Of a DNA stretch of 64,000 nt, positions 54,641 through 64,000 are shown piece by piece. Position 1 is the first letter of the stretch. Every line of letters starts with the position of its first letter. The notes below the pieces were generated by a model that saw only the letters and a list, made by a program, of their open reading frames with translations, was not told where the DNA came from and searched no databases. This DNA is from Endomychus coccineus (Eukaryota > Arthropoda > Insecta > Coleoptera > Endomychidae), in contig OY294068.1 in the NCBI GenBank assembly GCA_958510875.1, forward strand, positions 29,120,297 to 29,184,296. Reading direction: 5' to 3'. The position numbers were made by a program, and so were the translations under genes.

Positions 54641-56330
54641 AGGACTTGAACCAGAGAAGGTGTCACCAAGTCAACGTATCGGCCTTCCATACGAGTAGGC
54701 TATGATTTCTGTATCGATTTTTTAATGTTATAATGGAATAATTATCACGTAACTGACAGAGGATAAGTGATCTAATTCTGATTTCAGATTGTTTGATTGA
54801 CATAAATTAACCAGCTCTGTACACCAGAGAGTTTATAATATTGGGATGATGATGAACCAGGCCATTGTGGTATTTATCAATGTGGGTAGGTTTTCTGTAA
54901 ACGGAGAGTCCTAGAGTGACATTTGCTTGTCAACAAACTAGAAGAGTCTTGCGATGTAACGAATTCAAATGATTGAGGACAGGAACGATAGGAGGTTATG
55001 GCTTCCTTTCGCCGGTCCAAACGTTACGAACATATTGGGTAAAAGTTTTGAGGAAATTTCATTGGATGGCGCATTAGCATTTATATCCGAGTGAATTTCT
55101 GAACGATTTCAAATTTTATTGCACACTTATTCCTAACATTGACCGTCGTAATTTCTATGAAGTACGCAAGATGTTATCCACTTTCCATTGGTTTTTCTTA
55201 GTGATATCTGCTCATATGTAGATGGCGTTAGTTGTTCATCACCTCTCTCGCATATTCTGTTGTTGGTAATATCTACCTCAGCAGAGACATCTTTCGATGA
55301 TACTACAGCTTTATTCGTTCCGCTGATGAACCAGAGAAGGCGAAACAGTTTTCCGGAATTATTTACCTGTGTGGTCACTGATCGATATAGAAAGACTCAT
55401 AACATAATTGCAATTTATTTTTATAAAGCTTAATATTCTTGAAAGCAATAATATGTCATAGTATATCAAGAAATAGCTTTAAGATATTTGAGAATTGGGG
55501 GAAGCTGGAGTTGATTTGAATCATATTAAATTCAAACAGCTGTGAATAATATTAAATTTAACCAACTAATCAACTCCGCTATCGTCCCTTAGTTTCCCAT
55601 GTCCACATATTATTGGGATAGATTATTCGTACGCTTTATTGTTCGAGACATGGAGTAAGGAGAGACCGATTCATGATTTTGATGGCATCGAACCCAAATC
55701 ACATCGGTCGTTGAACTTGCACGTTCACGTACTTTTCACAGTAAAATCTATCAACATTGTTTAGCTGTTACTATAAGTCTTCCATTCAATTTATTAGGTA
55801 CTCGAATATATCTGAACCTATAAGTTATTTTATTACTTTCCACATCTACTGAATAGTGAAACATGAATAAAAGATGGTTGTTTCACCACACAGTGCCATG
55901 CTTAGAATCAGCTATCTAACTGAATTAGATAATCAAATACATATTTTAAAAAAAATTCAATTGTGGAAGCCGTTACTTTGTGATAGTTTATCATTTTAAC
56001 GAAATAATAAATAAAACTACTTTGTTTTACTATCACTGATATTTAATATAGTCGTTACTATAGTTTCAACACTAAACGTGTCATCTTCAGACGAAAAATG
56101 AATTTAACAAATATTATATCTACTATATATAGGTTAAAGAAGGATTTCAAACAAATTTTATGGCTATAGGAAATAGTTCTAGGAAAAACCAGAGAGGGGC
56201 AAGGTGATTAGGTAATTCCGTGAGGACATTAATGGTGCGGGTATATTTACTAACAGACTTTAAATACTACAATCAGGTTATTAATACATTGAAGAGATTA
56301 CTGTAATATAAATCTAGTTGATAGTTTAGG
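54641..56330. other. No gene recognised; possible retroelement end at right
   Basis: A minus-strand frame of 81 codons at 55,133-55,378 (WFISGTNKAVVSSKDVSAEV) has no known motif. At 56,063-56,092 the minus strand has a CTGA...GTTGAAAC motif, probably the end of the Penelope-like fragment that follows. Confidence 0.4.
56063..56092 (-). ncRNA. Degenerate hammerhead-like motif (weak)
   Basis: The minus strand reads CGTCTGAAGATGACACGTTT and AGTGTTGAAAC. ACAC/GTGT could form stem II between CTGA and GAAAC, but the CUGAUGA box is not intact. It is suggested by its place downstream of a Penelope-like coding relic on the same strand. Confidence 0.2.
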
Positions 56331-56339
56331 ATCTTATTA

Positions 56340-56800
56340 TCATACATCTTCATTCCTTTGAAAATTTCCATTGACTCTTAATATATTTAGTTTTGAAGTA
56401 TTATCTTGACTATGTAAAATTTGGACATTATTCAAATTAGGAAAGGTATGGCCTGTTTCTAAAATATGATTTGCAAATGAAGAATCGGTTTTATTATTTT
56501 TAAAGGAACGAAAATGTTCTTTATATCTAACTGCTATGTTACGACAAGATCTACCTATGTAAAAACTATCACACTCTGAACAAGTTAGTTTATAAGCTGC
56601 GGGTCTTTTAAATTTGTCAGTTTTATCTTTCGCATTGAACAGAATATGAGATAATTTGTTTGAGGGCTTGAAGCTGATGGTCAGGTTATGATGGGATAAG
56701 ATGTTTGCAATTTTTTCGCTTATAGGACCAAAATAAGTTAAAGAAACATATTTTAATGAGTTATCTTTGTATTTTATAAAGGGATAAATGCTATTGTAAA
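56340..56800 (-). pseudogene. Penelope-like element fragment with GIY-YIG domain
   Basis: The minus strand encodes PAAYKLTCSECDSFYIGRSC, RNIAVRYKEHFRSFKNNK, FANHILETGHTFPNLNNV. This is a GIY-YIG endonuclease domain with the Cys pair and following His/Cys-rich tail, as in the Penelope-like relic at 39,880-41,030 but a different copy. It is preceded by NAKDKTDKFKR. The reverse transcriptase part is missing. At its upstream side it runs into an inverted copy of itself (hairpin at 56,760-56,895). Confidence 0.85.
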
Positions 56801-56950
56801 TTAATTATTTTTTTTTGTCTTTTTCTATTTAATAGAAAAAGACAAAAATTAATTTATAATAGCATTTATCCCTTTATAAAATACAAACAAATTATCTCAT
56901 ATTCTGTTCAATGCGAAAGATAAAACTGACAAATTTAAAAGTCCCGGAGC
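56760..56950. repeat. Inverted junction of two Penelope-like arms
   Basis: TTTATAAAGGGATAAATGCT and its inverse (AGCATTTATCCCTTTATAAA) flank a centre at about 56,826 (TCTATTTAATAGA). Beyond it, the plus strand repeats TATCTCATATTCTGTTCAAT from the other arm. Such inverted arrangement of arms is known for Penelope-like elements. Confidence 0.8.
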
Positions 56951-57472
56951 TTTTTTTTAGTTGAAATTGAAACAAAAATTTCGTTTTTTGCAAATATCTC
57001 CGGAACTGTTTATCGTACAGAAAACATCTTTTGCGAACATTTTCTACTCATAGCAAGCTATGTAATTTTTTTACTCATAATTCGTGAAGATTTTGAAGGG
57101 GTAGTGGATGTTTTTCTGCCCAACTTTTTCCAGTGGCGTAGTGCTATGCAATAGCTTTCCCGCGGCAGTCCCCGAGTGCCACACGTTTCATTATTTAATC
57201 AATGATATTATAATGCAATGAAATCCTAAAATAACTTTCAAATATTACTATTTTATAATATAATCATGAACTATTAATTAAAAATATCATAGACTATAAT
57301 CATAAAATTAATACACATAATTCGATAACATATAAACGCTAATACACTCCTGTTCCTGTATACCAACAATTTTTATACACAAGCTGCAGCTTAGATAAAA
57401 ATGGTTGCACTACAAACATCATGTAATATCCTAATATTATTAGCAAAACACAATCATAAACTTATTTAATAA

Positions 57473-57725
57473 ATGGAGAGTAATAAGAAATCTATAAGCG
57501 CTAGTGCATGTAATGACCATGCCACTGCTTCGGCTAGGGCATATGCTGAGATGTTTCCAAATCGTCGCCACCTTAATGCAAAAACTGTAAAACATTTAGA
57601 ACAAAAGATTACTGGAAACCGGTAAATAATCTTCTATAAAATCAGGCAGGACGTCAACCTATACTAAGCGTCGATCTAAAAGAGCAAATTCTTGAATTCG
57701 TTGAGGCGGAACCAAGTACAAGTTG
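57473..57725 (+). pseudogene. DD41D-type transposase, N-terminal fragment
   Basis: From ATG 57,473 the frame reads MESNKKSISASACNDHATAS, ARAYAEMFPNRRHLNAKTVK and HLEQKITGNR, then stops. After a shift, RQPILSVDLKEQIL and FVEAEPSTS continue. This matches the helix-turn-helix start of the DUF4817/DD41D transposases in this window (Y-E-YPxRR-P, then a VEAEPxxS linker). The catalytic part is absent. The upstream 500 bp may be its TIR, but no partner arm was seen. Confidence 0.6.
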
Positions 57726-57829
57726 AATTGTATTGACCCAAACTCATGTTCAAAAAGACAATTCACAGGTCATAAAGAAGAATTGATCTGCATCTATTTA
57801 AGCTCGAAAGTGGCTTCGTCTTTCTTCGG

Positions 57830-58010
57830 GGAGCTTAGCCTTTTTTTCTGTGGAGAGGGAATGCTTTATACACACCAGGAGTTTTGGGTCACTCCTGGTA
57901 GTGCAGGACTCACTCTAAAAACGAGTACAGCTGCTAAAATCTCTCCAATATTCACCGTCTATCCTTCAAAGACACTGTTGGTTATTCGCACTAATTGTCT
58001 CTTTCATTGA
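57830..58010 (-). pseudogene. Possible LINE-A-related 3' end
   Basis: The T-run with TCTGTGGAGAGGGAATGC at 57,838 and GGACTCACTCTAAAAAC at about 57,905 resemble the A-tail and 3' UTR (GCGTAGAGGAAGGAAAATC, GGACTCTTACCGACTAAAAC) of LINE-A copies 1 and 2. Diverged, non-coding. Confidence 0.4.
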
Positions 58011-58129
58011 ACCGAATTGCGCGATCGGGGTATTGTACCATAATATAGTTGATGGTCATATTTATGGACTATGTGTCTTAGTAGATTATCTGTGATGGAA
58101 TAACTTAACTAAATCTAACCGGAACATAT

Positions 58130-58760
58130 GGATCTTCCGTATTAACCACATCTATCCATCACCTTCTTCCCAGGAGCATATGATTTGGAGCGATAATCTA
58201 TCCAGCATTTGGGTGCATGTTGGTTCGCGTAAGATTTTTTAGTTTCACTCCTACCCCCGACTGCTGGCAACAGGGCCTTGAGCATTCCCCTATCCGCCAC
58301 CTGGGGACGCGCCTGGATGGGGTTCCAGCCTCCGCACAAGAAAAGAGCTCCTGCTTTTCCAGGAAGCTTAACGTAGCAAGTAACGTCCCTTTGCGGGTCT
58401 CTAAACTAGTAACACCATACATATGGCGTTCAAGCTGGTGTGTATCACATGACGTATACACCTGAAACCCCGGTGTGTGCTTTTTATCCCAGTCTTCTGG
58501 ATAATGAACTCGTGGCTGGGGTAAAGATATGCGGTAGGCCAAATTTGAACGAGGCCGATGGTTACTCATCAATCGTAAACTATTTTCAGGTAACATGAGG
58601 AGACAGGGAGAAAGGAACCCCGGTGGGGGACACCCTCCGCCTCCTTTCTATAAGACATTATCTTCTGTTGGGCAGTACGGTGCAGCTGTATAGCTGAAGA
58701 GCTGAAGTCTGACGACGGGTGGCTCGGGGGTCCTTGTGACCCCCCACATTCTTAACGTTC
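58130..58760. other. GC-rich block, unrecognised
   Basis: Distinctly GC-richer than its surroundings, with GGGGTCCTTGTGACCCCCC (short palindrome at about 58,720) and GGAACCCCGGTGGGGGACAC. A minus-strand frame of 132 codons at 58,198-58,596 contains GTPSRRVPRWRIGECSRPCC. It could be a LINE 5' region or a non-coding repeat. I cannot assign it. Confidence 0.35.
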
Positions 58761-59689
58761 ATCCGTTTAGGAAAGGTTCAAGGGGATAGGGAGCTTAGAG
58801 TAATTTTTTATAGATGGTTGTTGCATAGGGTAAACGATGATCCACATTTCATCGAAAAGATTCTGTGAAATGATGAATCCAAATTTACTGAAACAGGTAT
58901 CATAAATACTCGATAACCTGCATGAATGGAGGGATGCAAACTCGCACTTAATAGCCAAAGATCTTAGCTAAAACGATGGTGATTTTTTTTTTCGTAACTT
59001 TGACTACACGAGAGGAAAATCTATAATATTTGAAGAACATCGTGAGGGCCAGCGGCGGAATGTTGGGAGGGGAGATAAGCATTCAAATTTTTCTTTACGG
59101 TTTGAAGGTTATAGGTATAGGGAAAGACCTCACTTGATAAAGAGTTCAACAACTTCGCTGTTCGATAGAAAAATGAAGATTGGTAGGAAGAAGTTCGACA
59201 GCTCTCGAGCTCGATATGAAGGAGTGACTAGCTTGAGCTAGTCTAGTCCGCCTATCTGGAATTTTTCGTGACGGAACAACAGACGAGATTTCTGATGAAC
59301 ACCGATCATGAAAATATCTTTAGAAAAGAGAGTGATCACCCAATTTCTACAATGTTCTAGAGAGGTCAATAAATTCGTAAGTGTGACATCATCAATCAGA
59401 CAAATAGATCTCTTCTGAATCCAAGAGATTCAGCTTACGTTTGGGAGGCGAACTCCAAACATGTGAACAGTACTCCAGGACAGGTCGAATCTGTGCTTTG
59501 TGGATTATGAGGAGCTGCTCGGATGTAAAGTAGCTCTTGGCACGGAATAGAAAACCAAATTTCTGTGAAGCGGTTTTCGCAATGGAACTCACATGATCAT
59601 CCCATGAGAGGGTCAACCACCACATGAAGTGGTCTATCTGAGCGAAAACTCGATAGTAAGCGACAGAGTTGAGGCGGCAAATCATATGA

Positions 59690-61406
59690 TAGACCAGGGC
59701 TGAAGCCTTTGAGAATGGTAAAAAGTGAAAAAAATAATAGTAGGATGAAACCCATTGGAAAAGGTTTTAAGGATAAAAAACGGTTTATCTCGATTTTCGG
59801 CAAAACTACAAGTCCCATGGAAATAAGTTAGATAGCAAAGTTGTAGTTAATAAAAAGATCTACAACTTTTGTATCACACTTTTTTCACATAACTTCAAAA
59901 TTTATGTGAAAAATTCCAATAATCAAGTTTTTGGTTTTTTATTTTTATCTTTTACAAAAAAAATTTTTTTTTCACGAAATTTGGTGAAAGCTTACCTTTT
60001 TATGTCCTAAACACACTGTAATTTTTTTGATTTGAAATATCCATTTTTTCACCTTATTTTGACTTAATATCGAAAAAGCACCCTAATTTTCAATCGAAAA
60101 TTCTCACGTCAAAATATCTGCTTTTTTAAAAAAGTCGGTAAGCTTTTTAGGCCGGATAACGAAGTGACAGCAACAGATTGAGGCTGAAAGCAACAACAAC
60201 GTGGCATTATGCCCAAATTTACAGAAAAGGAATTAATTCCGGAAATATTGCTCAATAGTATTTGCTGCAGCTGTGAAACTGGATGTAACAGTTTAAAATG
60301 TGGCTGCCGAAATCATTGTTTAAAATTCAAAATGTCATGGTTCTGAAAAATGCTCCAATGTGGAAGAAAAACACTACGAGGAAGTTAATGATCCAAATGA
60401 AATTCTGGATGAAGAACCAATGCAGACTGGAAATAATATTAGAGACGAAGACGGTGATGGTCTTGAAGATTTCGAAGATCTACTAGAATCGGGAAGGTTT
60501 GTCGAATCTACCGATGAAGAAATGCCATCAAAGAGACAAAAACTAATAGATAAGTGATTATATATCAAGATTAGGTATTTATAAATAACAAGATTAATGT
60601 TTTTAAAAACATTATATTGAATAACGTAATCAATGTAAAGTGTCTAAATTCAATAGTACGATTTACATGTATATTTATATATTATGAGTTTTTCTATGAC
60701 ATAAATGTAATTAGAATTTAATAAATCAACTTTTTTACTGAAAAAATGGCAGCAGTCACATTTTTTAGATGAAATTCCCTTTAAATCCTACCTACAAAAT
60801 TGTACATAATGATTTTCGGATTTTCGTTTCTTTGCATTTTTTGCCATAGTAATGTATATTTTTTTTTACACCATCAGAAAGTAGAAATTTCAACAAATGA
60901 AAAGCCCACCGACTTTTTTAAAAAAGCGGATATATTGACGCGAGAATTTTCGATTTAAAATTACCGTACTTTTTCGATATTAAGTCAAAATAAGGTAAAA
61001 AAATGAATATTTCAAATCAAAAAAATTACAGTGTGTTTGGGACAGAAAAAGGTAAGGTAAATTTCGTGAAAAAAAATTTTTTTCTGTAAAAGATAAAAAT
61101 AAAAAACCAAAAACTTGGTTATTCGAATTTTTCACATAAATTTTGAGGTTATTGGAAAAAAGTGTGTGTACGAAAGTTGTAGATCTTTTTATTACCTACA
61201 ACTTTGCCATTTAACTTTTTTCCATAGGACTTGTAGTTTTGCCGGAAATCGAGATAAGCCGTTTGTTACCCTTAAAAACTCACCCCCTTCCACTTCCCGA
61301 CTTCAGATCGCCCGTAAATTATTTTTCCTTTCATTTTTGTTATATTCACTTCCTTTTCCAATGGTTTTTATTTTTTTTTGTTTTAAAAATTATCGACCCT
61401 GGTCTA
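59690..61406. mobile_element. E4: TIR element with a small Cys-rich/acidic gene
   Basis: The left end is TAGACCAGGG. The right end is the inverse (CCCTGGTCTA). It is flanked by TGA on both sides (59,687-59,689 and 61,407-61,409). The arms pair over several hundred bases (59,690-60,150 with 60,903-61,406), sharing TTATCTCGATTT, GCAAAACTACAAGTCC and AGATCTACAACTTT; the right arm has about 60 extra bases. The 3-bp duplication and TAG-CCAGG ends ally it with E1-E3, though the subterminal GGTCGCTGA motif was not seen here. One plus-strand gene lies between the arms. Confidence 0.8.
60209..60557 (+). pseudogene. Small Cys-rich (CXC-like) and acidic protein of E4, one frameshift
   Basis: ATG 60,209 opens MPKFTEKELIPEILLNS, followed by a Cys cluster, CCSCETGC and LKCGCRNHCL. 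A one-base shift at about 60,335 then leads to KCHGSEKCSNVEEKHYEE and an acidic tail (NDPNEILDEEPMQ, DEDGDGLEDFEDLLESG) ending PSKRQKLIDK at TAA 60,555. About 116 residues in total. The Cys spacing recalls CXC-type zinc-binding segments, but I do not assign a family firmly. A basic/Cys-rich plus acidic layout suggests a nucleic acid-binding or regulatory role (inference). It could also be the last exon of a longer, deleted gene. Confidence 0.5.
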
Positions 61407-62340
61407 TGACGGAAGTTTCCCAAGAAGGCTTTGGTGCCTTTGGTCAAATGCTTTGGAGATATCCAATGTTATACCTAGAGATTCCCCATATTTTTCTCTA
61501 GATTTCTGCCATACATGTGTTACGCATGCAAGCAGGTCTCCTGTTCTCTGCCGACGAAAGCCATATTGCCGGTCATTCACGATTATAGAGCTCTATAGAT
61601 ATTGAATGACCTCGATGTCATTGCTATCTCCATCACTTTAGAGATCACATATAATAGTGCAATGGGTGGGCTTATAATTATTAGGAAGGGTCTTTTTTCC
61701 TTTGTTTCGAATTCGTTGGATTCTAGCTGTCTTCCAACGAGAAGGAAACACAACAAGTTTTAGTGAAAGGGTAAACAACTTGCAGAAAACTGGTGTTAAG
61801 TCTGGCACATCTATAAACTGGGATTATTGAATGTCCCATTAAGCCAGCAAAATTACAACAACGAAGTTGAGAAACTTCAGCAAACAGCGTTGGATAATGG
61901 TTCCGACAAATCTTTGATCAATAATTTAATTTATAAACAAAAAAGGAAATTGTAATGTAACCAAATAACCAAATTAGAGCCATTACCTTCAAATACTTTA
62001 ATAAAATTCAAAAGTTTCTCTTACCTATTATCCTTTTGTAATTAATAAATTCCATAATGTATTGTCTAAATTTGTAATACAATCAGAAAGAACGAGCTAT
62101 GTTACATCGTGTATCCTCATCCAGTTGAAAATTCAAGACCATTATTTTATCTATTCGATTTGGTTGACATTCTCAAATGTGTAAAGAATAATTGGCTAAA
62201 TTCAAAACCGAAGGACATTGCCTCATTTTTTACTTTATGAAAAATCCATGAACGAACATGATAAATTGTTAAAATTTGGATATTGTTTGAATTTGAGAGC
62301 ACTCTATATCACAAATTTGGTACATCAAAATGTTAAAGTA

Positions 62341-63850
62341 GGTAGTATATTCCTGGGCATAAAAAAGGATCTACAGACGACATGAACAATTATTGACTGA
62401 TAGCTATAATTCCACTTTTTTCAAAAATTTTTGAACTGTGCTTGAAATATCAGATAACCGACTATTTTGAAAATTCGAACATTTTTTATTGCAATCAGTT
62501 TGGCTTCCGTAAAAATAGGGGCAGCAATGATGCTGTAAATAAACTTATAGAGATCATTGTAAGTGGTATGGAAAAAGGGTTCATCGTAGGCACATTCTTT
62601 TATGACCTAAGCAAAGCTTTTGACCTGGTTTCTCCTTTCATTCTTGTTGATAAACTGAAATTTTACAAATTTCATGACAACAGCTGTTATTTAATTCACT
62701 ATTTTTTATCCAACCGAAAACAGTACACTGTCATCAATGGAACCTCCTCGGAACATGGTGAGGTTGTCAGTGGAGTCCCACAGGGATCTGTCCTTGGTCC
62801 GCTACTGTTCCTTATTCAGATTAATGATCTGGCTCAGGCGGTGAGAGCGGCTGATCTCCTGATCTTTGCTGATGACACCAGTATGGTTCGAAGCGAGAAT
62901 AATGGAAGGGATTTGGTGGCTCGCTTGAGTGATTGTCAAGAAAGTCTTTTTGAATGGTTTTGTGCAAATGAACTGTCCGTAAACGTTGACAAAACTGGTA
63001 TAATGTTTGTTATTCACACACAGAAACATTAGTTTTGAAAACCCTGACTATATAAAGTTTTTGGGTATCTTATTTGATCCAGTCCTTAGTTGGGTTTGTC
63101 ATGTTGATAGTGTAGCTAACAAAATCTCAAAGAATATTTTCTTGATAAGAAATTTAGTAAACTACTTGGCCGAGGAGGCGATGCGCATGGCATACTTCTC
63201 CCTTATTCAGTCGCATATGTCATATGCCCTGACAGGCTGGGGTAATTCACCTCATCCGGATAGGATTTTTCGCCTTCAAAGAAAAGTTTTAGAGATGACG
63301 TTAGAAACAGTTTTATTGATTTCAAAATTATGACATTTCCGTCACTATATATTTATAATTGCTTACTAATGGGTATGTCGTCTGATACACATGTTTTTAA
63401 TAATAATCTGCATAATTATAACACTAGATGTTGCCATAATATTCATATTGACTACTTTAGATTAAATTCGAGTCGCTGCTCTGCTAACTGTTACAGTAAA
63501 ATATTTATGAACAAGCTACCCAAGAAGCTAAAAGAGTGATCACTCAATGTTTCTAAATCCACATTAAAAAAAGTCTTTCTTAATCATGCATTTTACTCGA
63601 TAAAATAATTTTTGTTGCCCCATTGGCCAATTGATTCTTTTAAATAGTTTGGAATGAGTTTATATAAATTTTGTATGGCATGTCATACATGTCCACTCAA
63701 ATTTGTTAAGTCCATTCTGTGTTCCATATAAATTATTAACTACATTTACTTACAAACATTTTAAATCTTTTTTTTATACATATCTTAGTATATAATTTTC
63801 ATGTTTTATTTGACAAATGTAAACAATTACATGCAATAAATACTCTTACT
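62341..63850 (+). pseudogene. CR1/Jockey-type LINE, reverse transcriptase
   Basis: Reading frame from about 62,365 (KKGSTDDMNNY) with a single TGA at 62,394 where Arg is expected (YRPIA). Then YQITDYFENSN and NQFGFRKNRGSNDAVNKL, YDLSKAFDLVSP (motif A), VVSGVPQGSVLGPLLF (motif B) and LIFADDTSMV (motif C, FADD intact) follow. A shift at about 63,030 leads to YIKFLGILFDPVLSWVCHVD and SLIQSHMSYALTGWGNS. Another near 63,330 breaks the C-terminus (PSLYIYNCLLMG). The 3' end carries ACATGCAATAAATACTCTTA near 63,845. 5'-truncated. It is among the best preserved LINE copies here. Confidence 0.85.
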
Positions 63851-64000
63851 CTTCAATGAATATGTTATACAGGCTCTACTTCAATTTGGTTCAAATATAG
63901 CCCAGTTTTTAAATATTATATTTACTTGGTTGAGAATAATGAAATTAAAAACTTGCTCCAAACGACCATAATTAAGAGGCATTTTCAAGGAACCGATCTT
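63851..64000. other. Window end, nothing recognised
   Basis: AT-rich flank of the LINE 3' end. Confidence 0.4.

Larger units (their letters stand above)
59100..61870 (-). pseudogene. Jockey-like LINE relic split by E4
   Basis: Upstream half (61,406-61,870): FCKLFTLSLKLVVFPSRWK, QYGFRRQRTGDLLACVTHVW, GITLDISKAFDQ (motif A) and LLGKLPS. Downstream half (59,100-59,690): LPPQLCRLLSSFRSDRPLHV, then, after an internal deletion that removed motif C, SWDDHVSSIAKTASQKFGFL, QIRPVLEYCSHVWSSPPK and a broken C-terminus with LLNSLSSEVFP. Removing E4 and one 3-bp duplicate joins the halves in frame, which fixes the E4 insertion point. The family is the same as at 38,090-38,860. Confidence 0.8.

Overview
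The window looks like a transposon-rich, AT-rich euchromatic or pericentric piece of an arthropod genome, most likely an insect. This rests on the repeat content: RNase H-bearing LOA/R1-like LINEs, Penelope-like elements with a GIY-YIG nuclease, mariner and DD41D-type Tc1/mariner transposases, and adintovirus/Polinton-like relics. No rRNA, tRNA, CRISPR or bacterial-style gene was seen. The only piece I would assign to an ordinary host gene is one spliced exon at 34,943-35,216 (+), encoding most of a PH-like domain. All other recognisable coding sequence is mobile or virus-derived, and nearly all of it is broken.

Layout. 1-1,665: 3' part of a DD41D element, then a LINE RNase H fragment. 3,485-8,564: element E1, with TIRs and a 3-bp target duplication (ATT), carrying a small unknown gene and hosting a nested 2.3-kb DD43D transposon (4,133-6,472). 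9,899-11,822: E2, same type of ends (GTG duplication), carrying adenain-like protease, hydrophobic virion-core-like and jelly-roll-candidate genes. 12-23 kb: LINE relics, a second copy of the E1-type gene, a 142-bp tandem repeat and a DD41D element with one stop codon. 25-29 kb: LINE-A and a GACAGA/GACATA-rich tract. 29,778-31,818: a DD41D element with a nearly full-length transposase whose first catalytic Asp is His. 32.3-33.8 kb: a second adintovirus-like relic that includes a packaging-ATPase fragment. 34-38.9 kb: the PH exon, a mariner fragment, and a LINE with a perfect 9-bp target duplication. 39.9-41 kb: a Penelope-like element.

41,125-48,316 is the most striking structure. It is a 7.2-kb unit bounded by about 61-bp TIRs and TA. 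It holds a DD41D transposase, a head-to-head palindrome of about 31 copies of a 146-bp satellite, and a THAP zinc-finger exon. 49.7-53 kb holds a mariner and a second LINE-A copy with foldback element E3 inserted in it. 53-64 kb holds several LINE relics, a Penelope fragment, and E4, which carries a cysteine-rich/acidic small gene inserted in a LINE.

The four elements E1-E4 appear to be one family or superfamily: ends TA(G/C/A)(T/A)CC(G/A)G, 3-bp duplications (ATT, GTG, TCT/TGT, TGA) and, in E1-E3, a shared subterminal motif around GGTCGCTGA. That family, the satellite-bearing DD41D composite, and long TIRs that swallow one end of the transposase gene are the main candidates for undescribed biology. 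All statements come from reading the sequence by eye; no alignment or database search was run.
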